Shown here piece after piece: positions 1-7,380 of a stretch of DNA of 64,000 nt; position 1 is the first letter of the stretch, and each line of letters begins with the position of its first letter. Source of the DNA: Streptomyces abyssomicinicus (GTDB lineage Bacteria > Actinomycetota > Actinomycetes > Streptomycetales > Streptomycetaceae); the NCBI RefSeq assembly GCF_008974245.1, contig NZ_BBZI01000007.1, positions 62,001-126,000 on the forward strand. The letters are read 5' to 3'. The notes beneath the pieces are model-generated. The model was not told the origin of the DNA and ran no database searches. It was given only the letters and a program-made list of their open reading frames with translations. Both the position numbers and the translations under genes were made by a program.

Positions 1-888
1 CACGTCCGTACGGTTGTGTGGCGAGGCCCCATAGGCGTGCCATACATGGTCGCCGACGGCGAGCATCAGGGCGGCGGCCTGGTCCACGCCCTCGTGGCGG
101 GCACGGTAGAGCCGCATCCGGTCGGGGTGCTCGTTGCGCAGGGCGATCCACATCCGCTGGAAGTAGGAGAGCGGGCGCGGGATGAAGCCGTCGCGCTCGG
201 CGGTCTCCGCGTAGAGCCGGTGGAAGGCGCCCAGGTCCTCGTAACCGCCCCGCACCACCTCCACCCCGGCCCGCCACGTCTTCTTCGCGCTGCGCCGCCA
301 CTCCGGACTGAAGCCCTGCTGGACGTCCCGGAGCGGCCGGCCGCAAAACGGCACCTGGAACACGTACCGGGGCTGGTTGACGGCCGCGCTGTCCTCCCCC
401 TCGGCGGTGACCGGGCGCCAGCCCAGCCCCTGGAGCCGCTCGGCGAGCTCCCGCGCCGCCGGGTTCTCCTCGGAGGGCGGCACGTCCCGCAGCCACCGGG
501 TCTCCGGGTCGGCGACCGCGGCCCGCACCGCGGCGGCGTCCCAGCGGCGCACGACGACCGGCGGGCCCATCCGCACGGTGAAGGCGCCGAGGTCGCTCAG
601 GTACGCGGTCATCGGCCGCAGCCACTCCCCGAGGTCCGCCGCCGACCAGTCGAGGACCGGGCCCTCGGGCAGATAGGCGAGGTACCGCCGGACCTTCGGC
701 AGCGGCCGCAGCAGCACCAGCCCGGCCCCGACCAGCCGGCCGTCGCCGTCGAACCAGCCGAGCGAGGCCGGACGCCAGTCGCTCTTCACCTCGCCCCAGG
801 AGGGAATCTGCAGGTGGCTCACCGACGTCCGCCGGGCGACGAAGGCCAGGTGCTCCTCACGGGTGATCGCTCGCAGGCGGTACTTCAT
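1..888 (-). CDS. FemX/FemAB-like peptidyltransferase, 3' end cut by window
   Basis: The gene reads leftwards from an ATG at 888 and stays open to base 1, giving the first 296 residues of a protein that is normally about 370 residues in this family. FemX/FemAB enzymes use aminoacyl-tRNA to add the first bridge amino acid to lipid II on the cytoplasmic face of the membrane; in Streptomyces the residue is glycine. The translation has the typical FemX blocks: an HLQIPSWGEVKSDW stretch near the N-terminus, RRYLAYLPEGPVLDW, KMGPPVVVRRW-like VRMGPPVVVRRW, and RPLSYFQRMW followed by the HVWHAYGAS GNAT-like strand. It diverges from the CoA-binding gene at 992, with 103 bases between them. Family assignment is firm; the C-terminus is not visible and the acceptor amino acid is inferred from the genus. 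Confidence 0.9.
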   Translation of the reverse strand, partial: MKYRLRAITREEHLAFVARRTSVSHLQIPSWGEVKSDWRPASLGWFDGDGRLVGAGLVLLRPLPKVRRYLAYLPEGPVLDWSAADLGEWLRPMTAYLSDLGAFTVRMGPPVVVRRWDAAAVRAAVADPETRWLRDVPPSEENPAARELAERLQGLGWRPVTAEGEDSAAVNQPRYVFQVPFCGRPLRDVQQGFSPEWRRSAKKTWRAGVEVVRGGYEDLGAFHRLYAETAERDGFIPRPLSYFQRMWIALRNEHPDRMRLYRARHEGVDQAAALMLAVGDHVWHAYGASPHNRTDV

Positions 889-991
889 GGCGGTGCAGCG
901 CTCCTTTGTTCGAGCACCAGCGTATGCGGAGGGAATGCCGCCGCGTCCCGGGCCGTTCGCCAGGTACGACGTCCGACGACGAGGAGGAACC

Positions 992-1417
992 ATGAGCGAC
1001 GCCCCGGACACGGCTGAGGTCACCGCCACGGCCCGCAGGATCCTGACCGACCTGGGCGACACCTGGGCCGTCGTGGGCCTCTCCAACAACACCGACCGCG
1101 CCGCCTACGGCGTGGCCCAGGTGCTGCAGCGCATCGGCAAGCGCGTGGTGCCGGTGCACCCGAAGGCGGAGACGGTGCACGGGGAGCAGGGCTATCCCTC
1201 GCTGGACGCGATCCCCTTCGACGTCGACGTGGTCGACGTGTTCGTGCGCTCCGACCTGGCCGGCGAGGTCGCCGACGAGGCGGTCGCGATCGGCGCCAAG
1301 GCGGTGTGGTTCCAGCTCGGGGTCGTCGACGAGGCGGCCTACGACCGGGTGCGGGAGGCGGGCCTCGACATGGTGATGGACCGGTGCCCGGCGATTGAAT
1401 ACAAGTCCCCAAGTTAA
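992..1417 (+). CDS. CoA-binding (Rossmann) domain protein
   Basis: This 141-residue protein belongs to the stand-alone CoA-binding domain family (succinyl-CoA-synthetase-like Rossmann fold, YccU-type), whose cellular role is unresolved. The sequence shows AVVGLSNNTDRAAYGVAQ, then VVPVHPKAETVHG and PSLDAIPFDVDVVDVF, and ends with the GLDMVMDRCPAIE block typical of the family. The ATG at 992 is preceded by a strong GAGGAGG site at 981-987, so longer in-frame starts are unlikely. The last six residues after CPAIE (YKSPS and neighbours) differ from the commoner endings. A decayed copy of this 3' end lies beside an IS remnant at 49335-49385. Confidence 0.88.
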   Translation: MSDAPDTAEVTATARRILTDLGDTWAVVGLSNNTDRAAYGVAQVLQRIGKRVVPVHPKAETVHGEQGYPSLDAIPFDVDVVDVFVRSDLAGEVADEAVAIGAKAVWFQLGVVDEAAYDRVREAGLDMVMDRCPAIEYKSPS

Positions 1418-1576
1418 GGGACGCCGGAAGGAGCGGTAGGCCCGCCCCCGTCGCGGGCCGCATGCCGCGGGCAGGCCGCGGAACGCTCCGACGGCTTCGC
1501 CGTGCTCGCGGGCACGGCGGCGACCGCTCCAGCGGTGTGTCCCTCTCCTCGCGGCGGCTCGCACGGGTACTCCTCG

Positions 1577-1604
1577 TTGTGCCGCGTGGCGCACAACCGG
1601 TTGT
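1577..1604. promoter_or_regulatory. Overlapping GTTGT/ACAAC inverted repeats upstream of the polysaccharide operon
   Basis: A perfect 12-bp palindrome ACAACCGGTTGT lies at 1593-1604. A second inverted repeat, GTTGTGC and GCACAAC, spans about 1576-1597 and shares its right arm with the first. They sit about 100 bases upstream of the dehydrogenase start at 1704. The arrangement is what a dimeric repressor site looks like, but no regulator gene is adjacent. Confidence 0.4.
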
Positions 1605-1703
1605 CCGCGCCCTTGTCTATTTTTGTGCGTGTTTCCGACGTGGGGGACGACTGCCCCAGGGGTGGTCCTCCGGCTTTCCCCGATCACGGCAGGACGGAGC
1701 GCT

Positions 1704-2966
1704 GTGGAGCAATCGACGCGGGTTCTGGTGGCAGGTCAGGGTTACGTGGGTCTGCCCTTGGCGATGGCGGCGGTGGACGCCGGGCACCATGTGGTCGCTT
1801 TCGAACCCGACCCGCGGCGCTGCCTGCGACTGCGCGAGGCGGACTCCTATGTGGAGGACGTCCCGTCCGGGCGGCTGAAGGCAGCGCTCGGCAGTGGACG
1901 TTACCTGCCGGTTGCCGAGTCCGGCGCGCTCCTCCCGGACTGGGACATCGCCGTCATCGCCGTGCCGACCCCGCTCAAGGACCGGACGCCCGACCTCAGC
2001 CACGTCCGCGATGCGGGTGCCGTGACCGGCCGTGGACTGCGCCGCGGACGGAACCAGACCGTGGTCCTGGAATCCACCACCCACCCGGGCACGACCCGGG
2101 ACGTCCTCGTCCCGATCCTGGAAGGTGCGTCGGGCCTGGTGGCCGGGGAGGACTTCCACGTCGGCTTCAGCCCCGAGCGCATCGACCCGGGCAATACGCG
2201 GTGGACGTTCGCCAACACGCCCAAGGTGGTTGCCGGTCTGACGCCGGCGTGCACCGAGCGAGTGGGGGCCTTCTACCGAACCGTCACCGCGACGGTGCAC
2301 GAAGCGGCCTCTCTGGAGAGCGCGGAACTGGCCAAGATCCTGGAGAACACCTTCCGGCACGTCAACATCGCCCTGGTCAACGAGATGGCGCGGTTGGCGC
2401 ACACTCTCGGCATCGACGTCTGGGACGCGTTGCGGCTCGCTGGTACCAAGCCGTTCGGCTTCATGACGTTCACCCCCGGCCCCGGCGTCGGGGGTCACTG
2501 CCTGCCCGTTGACCCTGTCTACCTCAGCCATCACGTCAGGACGAGTCTCGGCCAGTCGTTCCGTTTCGTCGAACTCGCCCAGGACATCAACGAGGAGCAG
2601 CCCGGCTATGTGGCGCAACGGCTCCAGGACGGGCTGAACGCCCGGGGGAAGCCCTTGAACGGATGTGCGATCGCCGCACTCGGCCTGTCGTACAAGGCCG
2701 GCACCGCCGACGTGCGCCAGAGTCCCGCCCGGGCCGTCGTCGACATCCTGCGGGCCAAGGGCGCCACCGTCGACGTGGTCGACCCACATGTCGCCGGGAC
2801 GGAACCGGGAGTCATGAGCGAGATGAGCCCCGCCGGCGACTACGACGCCGTGGTCGTCCTCACCCCGCACCCGGAATTCGATCTGGAGAAGATCGTCGGC
2901 GAGGCCGCCTACCTCCTGGACGCCCGAGGCGTCGCACCGCCGGGCCCCGTCGTCGAATACCTCTGA
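1704..2966 (+). CDS. Nucleotide-sugar 6-dehydrogenase (UDP-HexNAc type)
   Basis: This 420-residue enzyme oxidises C6 of a UDP-sugar to the uronic acid with two NAD+. An N-terminal Rossmann motif GQGYVGLPLA lies within the first 20 residues, followed by AVPTPL, ESTTHPGTT, the FSPERIDPGN block and the catalytic-cysteine motif GVGGHCLPVDP; the C-terminal UDP-binding domain has LGLSYKAGTADVRQSPA. The SPERIDPG and GGHCLPVDP signatures are those of UDP-GlcNAc/UDP-ManNAc 6-dehydrogenases (WbpA, WecC, TviB) rather than UDP-glucose dehydrogenase. I chose the GTG at 1704 because an AGGACGGAG ribosome site precedes it and the Rossmann motif then starts at the usual place; the reading frame is open further upstream. 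It heads a unit with a small membrane peptide and a GT2 synthase, so it probably supplies the uronic acid donor. Confidence 0.88.
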   Translation: MEQSTRVLVAGQGYVGLPLAMAAVDAGHHVVAFEPDPRRCLRLREADSYVEDVPSGRLKAALGSGRYLPVAESGALLPDWDIAVIAVPTPLKDRTPDLSHVRDAGAVTGRGLRRGRNQTVVLESTTHPGTTRDVLVPILEGASGLVAGEDFHVGFSPERIDPGNTRWTFANTPKVVAGLTPACTERVGAFYRTVTATVHEAASLESAELAKILENTFRHVNIALVNEMARLAHTLGIDVWDALRLAGTKPFGFMTFTPGPGVGGHCLPVDPVYLSHHVRTSLGQSFRFVELAQDINEEQPGYVAQRLQDGLNARGKPLNGCAIAALGLSYKAGTADVRQSPARAVVDILRAKGATVDVVDPHVAGTEPGVMSEMSPAGDYDAVVVLTPHPEFDLEKIVGEAAYLLDARGVAPPGPVVEYL

Positions 2967-3181
2967 ACCGCGTTCTGCGCCGGGAGCCGGACCATGGGCG
3001 GGGTAGCCCACCTGGACCCCGGTCCCCTCCCGATGGGGTGAACTCACCTGCCAGGACGGCCAGTCGCGGCCCGGGCGGGGAACTTTTGGTACGGGACGGT
3101 CGGCCCGACCGGTCCTGATGACGCCCAAGTGGCCCCGCACCGGACAGGTGCGCGCAGCGCGAAAGCGAAGGAGCGTATGTC

Positions 3182-3349
3182 ATGTCGGAGGGACAACTGG
3201 CGAGGACCGGTCTGGGGATCGGCACCGTGGCGGTCTTCGGGATGACGGTCGACGGCCTGTGGGTACTCGCCGCTGCCGCCGCTCTGGTCCTCACCGGAGT
3301 CGTCCTGCTGCGGTGCACCTGGCGGCGCGGACGCCCCGCGGGCGAGTGA
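3182..3349 (+). CDS. Small single-pass membrane peptide in polysaccharide operon
   Basis: This 55-residue gene is supported by an AAGGAG site at 3168-3173, eight bases from the ATG. The peptide starts MSEGQLARTG, continues with a hydrophobic stretch of about 30 residues (roughly 12-43), and ends with a basic tail, CTWRRGRPAGE. The LARTG-hydrophobic-Arg/Arg order recalls the tail of sortase substrates (LPxTG, membrane span, positive tail), but it is not a canonical sorting motif and there is no exported domain before it. It lies between the nucleotide-sugar dehydrogenase and the synthase, so an accessory role in the synthase complex is my inference. I do not recognise a named family. Confidence 0.7.
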   Translation: MSEGQLARTGLGIGTVAVFGMTVDGLWVLAAAAALVLTGVVLLRCTWRRGRPAGE

Positions 3350-3416
3350 GAGTCCCGACCCCACCGATGTGCCCTCACTCACCCGCCTGCCGTGCACCTC
3401 GTGAAGGGGCCCTGCC

Positions 3417-4826
3417 GTGACCCGCATCACCCCCGCCACAGCGCTGCGCCGCCGCGTCCTGGTGATCACGACCCTTGCCGCTCTGCTGCTGGGCTACTTC
3501 CTGCTGCGGCGCGTGGATGCCTTCGTGGTCCTGAGTGACGGCGGACGCCCTCCGTTCGTGTTCCTCTACACGCTGACCTGTGCGTGGGTCCTCTGGCAGA
3601 CCGTCCTCGCCTACACCGAGCGCCCTTATCGGGCCTCTCCCGACCAGCAACGCCTTCTGGATGCGGCTCACGTCGCCGTCCTGATTCCCCTCTACAACGA
3701 GGACCCGGCCCTGCTGCGGCGCTCACTGCAGTCCCTGTTGGACCAGAGCCGACTGCCGGACACAGTGAGCGTCACCGACGACGGCAGCACCGTCGACTAC
3801 ACCGCCGAACGGGACTGGTTCTCCGCGGCGGCCGCCGGCGTCGGAGTCCGTGTGGTCTGGCGACGCACCGAGAACCGGGGCAAGCGCCACGCCCAGGTCA
3901 CGGCCGTCGGTGCCGCTCCTGACGCCCAGTACCTCCTGACGATCGACTCCGACACCGAACTCGACCCGCGCGCGCTCCAGGAGATCCTGCAGCCCTTCGG
4001 CGACCCGCGGGTGCAGTCGGTCGCCGCCGTCGTCCTGTCCGCCAACGCGCACAGGAACTGGCTGACCCGGCTCTTCGATCTGCACGCCGTCAGCTGGCAG
4101 CTCACCGAACGCTCCGCGCAGTCCGTGCTGGGCTCCGTCATGGTCAACACCGGTGCCTGCGCCGCCTACCGTGCCTCCGTGCTCCGGGACCACGCCGTTT
4201 CCTACGTGGGCGAGACCTTCATGGGACGCCCCGTCGTGTTGTCCGACGACTCCATGCTGACCCTGTTGGCCGGCCTCCGAGGCAGGACCGTCCAGCAACC
4301 CACCGCCTTCGCCCGCGCCACCATGCCCGAGCGGCTCAGCCACCACCTACGGCAGCAGGTCCGTTGGATGCGCGGCTCCTGGATCCGCTCCTTCTGGCGC
4401 GTCCGCTACCTGCCCGCCACCAGCTACGCCTTCATCCACCAGGCCCTCAGTTGGTTCCTCACCCTTTCCACCGTCGCCGTCCTCGCCTGGATCGTTCTCT
4501 TCCAGGTCACCGGCCCCGGCGGCCCGCTCTGGCCCCTGCTGCTCGGACCGCTGCTCTACGGCTACCTCACCAGCCTTCCCTACTTGGCGATCCGCCGCGA
4601 CGACGAACCCCTGCGCACACGGCTCCTCGTCTTCGCCTGCACCCCCCTGGCCGTCGTGTGGAGGGGCACCGTTCTGCGCTTCATGCGGTGGTACGGCCTG
4701 GCCACCTGCGCCCGCACCGGGTGGGGTACCCGCGAGAGGATCGAGGTCTTCGCGGACCGCTCCTCCCACCTGCCCGCTCCTCGCCCCCTGCAGCACGCCG
4801 CAGCCCCGGAAGCGGCGGCCGACTGA
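3417..4826 (+). CDS. Processive membrane glycosyltransferase family 2 (hyaluronan/chitin synthase-like)
   Basis: This 469-residue polytopic enzyme is predicted to polymerise a sugar from UDP donors and pass the chain through the membrane. An N-terminal hydrophobic segment pair precedes the GT-A domain. The processive GT2 motifs are all present: VTDDGST, the metal-binding IDSDTE (DxD), LSDDSMLT with the catalytic acid, and QQVRW (QxxRW). Three or four hydrophobic segments follow at about residues 345-430. The GTG start at 3417 has an AAGGGG site before it. Pairing with a nucleotide-sugar dehydrogenase resembles hyaluronan or other uronic-acid polymer loci, but the product cannot be read from sequence. 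A hairpin at 4828-4868 follows directly. Confidence 0.87.
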   Translation: MTRITPATALRRRVLVITTLAALLLGYFLLRRVDAFVVLSDGGRPPFVFLYTLTCAWVLWQTVLAYTERPYRASPDQQRLLDAAHVAVLIPLYNEDPALLRRSLQSLLDQSRLPDTVSVTDDGSTVDYTAERDWFSAAAAGVGVRVVWRRTENRGKRHAQVTAVGAAPDAQYLLTIDSDTELDPRALQEILQPFGDPRVQSVAAVVLSANAHRNWLTRLFDLHAVSWQLTERSAQSVLGSVMVNTGACAAYRASVLRDHAVSYVGETFMGRPVVLSDDSMLTLLAGLRGRTVQQPTAFARATMPERLSHHLRQQVRWMRGSWIRSFWRVRYLPATSYAFIHQALSWFLTLSTVAVLAWIVLFQVTGPGGPLWPLLLGPLLYGYLTSLPYLAIRRDDEPLRTRLLVFACTPLAVVWRGTVLRFMRWYGLATCARTGWGTRERIEVFADRSSHLPAPRPLQHAAAPEAAAD

Positions 4827-4827
4827 G

Positions 4828-4868
4828 CCGGCACTTCCAGGGCCGCGGCGGTCAGCCTGGAACGCCGG
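4828..4868 (+). terminator. Hairpin after GT2 gene
   Basis: Arms CCGGC (4828-4832) plus TTCCAGG (4835-4841) pair with CCTGGAA (4856-4862) plus GCCGG (4864-4868). It begins right after the stop codon at 4826, between convergent genes. Confidence 0.55.
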
Positions 4869-4913
4869 CCCGGTCCAGGACGGCGGATGTCGGGGTCCTC
4901 GCCGTGGGGAGGG

Positions 4914-6071
4914 CTACAGACCGAGGTCCTTGGCGATGACGGACTTCATGACCTCACTGGTGCCGCCGTAGATCCGGGCCACCCGGGTGTCGGCGTACAG
5001 GCGGGCGATCGGGTACTCCAGCATGTAGCCGTAACCTCCGTGCAGCTGGAGGCACTTGTCGATGACGCGGCCGGCCACCTCGGTGGCGAAGAGCTTGACC
5101 TTGGCCGCGTCGGCGACCGTCAGCTCACCGGCGTCGTGCAGTTCGACGGCCCGGTCGGCCATCGCCTGCAGCGCCTCCACCTCGGTGGCGCACTCGGCGA
5201 GCACGAACTTGGTGTTCTGGAACGAGGCCACCGGCTTGCCGAACACCGTTCGCTGCTTGGTGTAGTCCTTGGCGAACCCGATCGCCGCCGCCGCGGTGGC
5301 GGTGGCGGTCAGCGCGATGGTGAGCCGCTCGCGGACCAGGTTCTCGCCCAGGTAGAAGAAGCCTTGGCCCTCTTCTCCGAGGAGGTTTTCGACGGGCACC
5401 TTGACGTCGGTGAACGACAGTTCCCCGGTGTCCTGGGCGCGCAGGCCGAGCTTCTCCAGCTTGCGCCCGACCGCGAAACCCTCACTGCGGGCGTCGACGT
5501 TCAGGATGGACAGGCCCACCCGGCGGTTGTCCGCGGGGGCGGGGGAGGTGCGGCAGACCACCAGCACCCGGTCGGCGAGTACGCCGCCGGTGATGAAGGT
5601 CTTGGAGCCGTTGAGGATCCAGTGGGTGCCGTCCGGCGACAGCCGGGCGGTGGTCTGCATGCCGGCCAGGTCGGATCCCGTGCCGGGCTCGGTCATGGCG
5701 ATCGCGTACATCTGCTCGCCGGAGATGAAGGACGGCAGCCACTCGCGCTTCTGCCGCTCGGTGCCGTAGCGCAGCAGATAGCCCAGGCAGAGACTGGGGT
5801 GCACGTAGGAGCCGCCGAAGGTGACGGCCGCGCGGGCGGTCTCCTCGGCGACGATCGCCTCGTACTTGACGCTGGTCTCGCCCGCGCCGCCGTATTCTTC
5901 GGGTGCCTCGATGCCGAAGACGCCCAACTCGCCGAGCTTGAGGTAGAAGTCGCGCGGAGGGTGGCCGGTCTGCTCCCAGTCCGCGTAGTACGGGGTGACC
6001 TCGTTGGCGATGAACTCCCGCAGGGTCTGACGGAATGCCTCGTGGTCCTGGTTGTAGAGGGTGCGGCGCAC
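4914..6071 (-). CDS. Acyl-CoA dehydrogenase (paralogue of 30001-31158)
   Basis: This 385-residue flavoenzyme would introduce the alpha-beta double bond in an acyl-CoA, passing electrons to ETF. Domains are in the usual order: N-terminal helical domain (about 1-120), beta domain with AIAMTEPGTGSDLAGM (about 125-230), and C-terminal helical domain with FGKPVASFQNTKF, LQLHGGYGYMLEYP and RIYGGTSEV. The Gly in IYGGT stands where medium-chain enzymes have the catalytic Glu376, so the base is expected on another helix, as in isovaleryl- and long-chain enzymes. The start is GTG at 6071, seven bases after AAAGGGA. It is the last gene of the unit 8819-4914 and is roughly three-quarters identical by eye, and equal in length, to the enzyme at 30001. 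Confidence 0.92.
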   Translation of the reverse strand: MRRTLYNQDHEAFRQTLREFIANEVTPYYADWEQTGHPPRDFYLKLGELGVFGIEAPEEYGGAGETSVKYEAIVAEETARAAVTFGGSYVHPSLCLGYLLRYGTERQKREWLPSFISGEQMYAIAMTEPGTGSDLAGMQTTARLSPDGTHWILNGSKTFITGGVLADRVLVVCRTSPAPADNRRVGLSILNVDARSEGFAVGRKLEKLGLRAQDTGELSFTDVKVPVENLLGEEGQGFFYLGENLVRERLTIALTATATAAAAIGFAKDYTKQRTVFGKPVASFQNTKFVLAECATEVEALQAMADRAVELHDAGELTVADAAKVKLFATEVAGRVIDKCLQLHGGYGYMLEYPIARLYADTRVARIYGGTSEVMKSVIAKDLGL

Positions 6072-6097
6072 GGTGGTCCCTTTCGGTGGCGCGGTCG

Positions 6098-6128
6098 TGG
6101 CCCCGGCGGCGGTACGTTGCCGGGGCCA
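6098..6128 (-). terminator. Hairpin between thiolase and acyl-CoA dehydrogenase
   Basis: TGGCCCCGGC (6098-6107) pairs perfectly with GCCGGGGCCA (6119-6128). It lies in the 115-base gap after the thiolase stop and before the dehydrogenase start, so it may attenuate rather than end the transcript. Confidence 0.45.
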
Positions 6129-6186
6129 CGGGGGAGGGGAAGGCCCGGCGCGAGTGCGCCGGACCGTGGGAGGAAGGAAAGGGCGG

Positions 6187-7380
6187 TCAGCCCAGCTCGG
6201 AGCCGACGACGGAGACGAACGAGACGCAGTCGCCCGGGCCGCCGCCCAGGTTCTGGGTCATGCCGTAGCCCTTGTCCTTGATCTTGATCTGACGTTCGGC
6301 CGGGGCCTCGCCGCGCAACTGGAGCCAGCACTCGAAGAGCATCCGCAGACCGGACGCTCCGATCGGGTGGCCGAAGCTCTTCAGCCCGCCGTCCGGGTTG
6401 ACCGGCAGTTCGCCGGTGAGGTCGAAGACGCCGTCACGGCAGTCCTGCCAGCCCTTGCCCCGCCCGGAGAAGCCCAGGTCCTCCATCAGCACCACCTCGG
6501 TGGGGGTGAAGCAGTCGTGGACCTCGGCCATGGACAGCTCCGCGCGCGGGTCGGTGACACCTGCCTGGGCGTAGGCGTCCTTCGCCGAGCGCACCGCCTC
6601 CTCGAAGGTGGTGTAGTCGTAGTCCGGGTCGATCGGCCCGTTGCCGGGTCCGGCCACCATCGACAGCGCCTTCACGTACAGGGGCTTGTCGGTGTACTTG
6701 TGGGCGTCCTCGGCGCGCACCACGATCGCCGCCGCCGAACCGTCGGAGACGCCGGAGCAGTCGAAGACGCCCAGTTCGCCGGCGACCTTGAGGGACCTGG
6801 CGATGGTCTCCCTGGGGACCTCCTTCTGGAAGGCGGCACGGGGGTTGCGGGCGCCGTTGTAATGGTTCTTCCACGCGACCCGGGTCATGACCTCCTTGAA
6901 GTCGTCCAGGCTGACGCCGTACTTCGCGCAGTACGCGGGGGCGAGCAGGGAGAACCGCGCGGGTGCGGTCAGTTGCCCCATCGTGCCGTCGTGGGCGGGC
7001 ATGGTCTTGACCAGGCCGGAGTAGCCGGAGTCCTTCAGCTTCTCCACGCCGATCGCCATCGCCACGTCGTACGCGCCGGAAGCCACGGCGTAGCAGGCGT
7101 TGCGGAACGCCTCGGAGCCCGTCGCGCAGAAGTTCTCCACCCGGCTCACCGGGCGGTAGTCGGTCTTCAGCGCGGTGGACAGCGTCATGCCACCCCAGCC
7201 GGAGGCTGCGGTGCCCAGCCAGTAGGCGTCCACCGCCGGCTTGTCGAGGCCGGCCGATTCCAGAGCCTGGGTCGCGGAGTCGACCAGCATGTCCGCGACC
7301 GAGAGGTCCCAGTGCTCGCCGAAGGGGGTGCACCCCATACCGACGATGGCGACCTTGTCCTTGATGCCGTGCGAGCTCAT
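6187..7380 (-). CDS. SCP-x-type thiolase / acetyl-CoA acetyltransferase
   Basis: This 397-residue protein is a thiolase of the sterol-carrier-protein-x (lipid-transfer) class, which cleaves 3-ketoacyl-CoAs, including branched and sterol-derived ones. The nucleophilic Cys lies in ENFCATGSEAF, and the C-terminal active-site histidine is in KSFGHPIGASG; EVHDCFT carries a further conserved block. No SCP2 domain is fused. The ATG at 7380 overlaps the stop of the upstream synthase/OB-fold gene (ATGA), so the two are translationally coupled. In archaea, related thiolases form a complex with an HMG-CoA synthase and a DUF35 OB-fold protein; the upstream gene here combines homologues of both partners. 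Confidence 0.9.
   Translation of the reverse strand: MSSHGIKDKVAIVGMGCTPFGEHWDLSVADMLVDSATQALESAGLDKPAVDAYWLGTAASGWGGMTLSTALKTDYRPVSRVENFCATGSEAFRNACYAVASGAYDVAMAIGVEKLKDSGYSGLVKTMPAHDGTMGQLTAPARFSLLAPAYCAKYGVSLDDFKEVMTRVAWKNHYNGARNPRAAFQKEVPRETIARSLKVAGELGVFDCSGVSDGSAAAIVVRAEDAHKYTDKPLYVKALSMVAGPGNGPIDPDYDYTTFEEAVRSAKDAYAQAGVTDPRAELSMAEVHDCFTPTEVVLMEDLGFSGRGKGWQDCRDGVFDLTGELPVNPDGGLKSFGHPIGASGLRMLFECWLQLRGEAPAERQIKIKDKGYGMTQNLGGGPGDCVSFVSVVGSELG

Noticed and set aside
3417..4826. Genuine hyaluronan synthase
   Set aside because: The processive GT2 motifs are shared by hyaluronan, chitin and other synthases, and the partner dehydrogenase is of the UDP-HexNAc type, so the product cannot be named.
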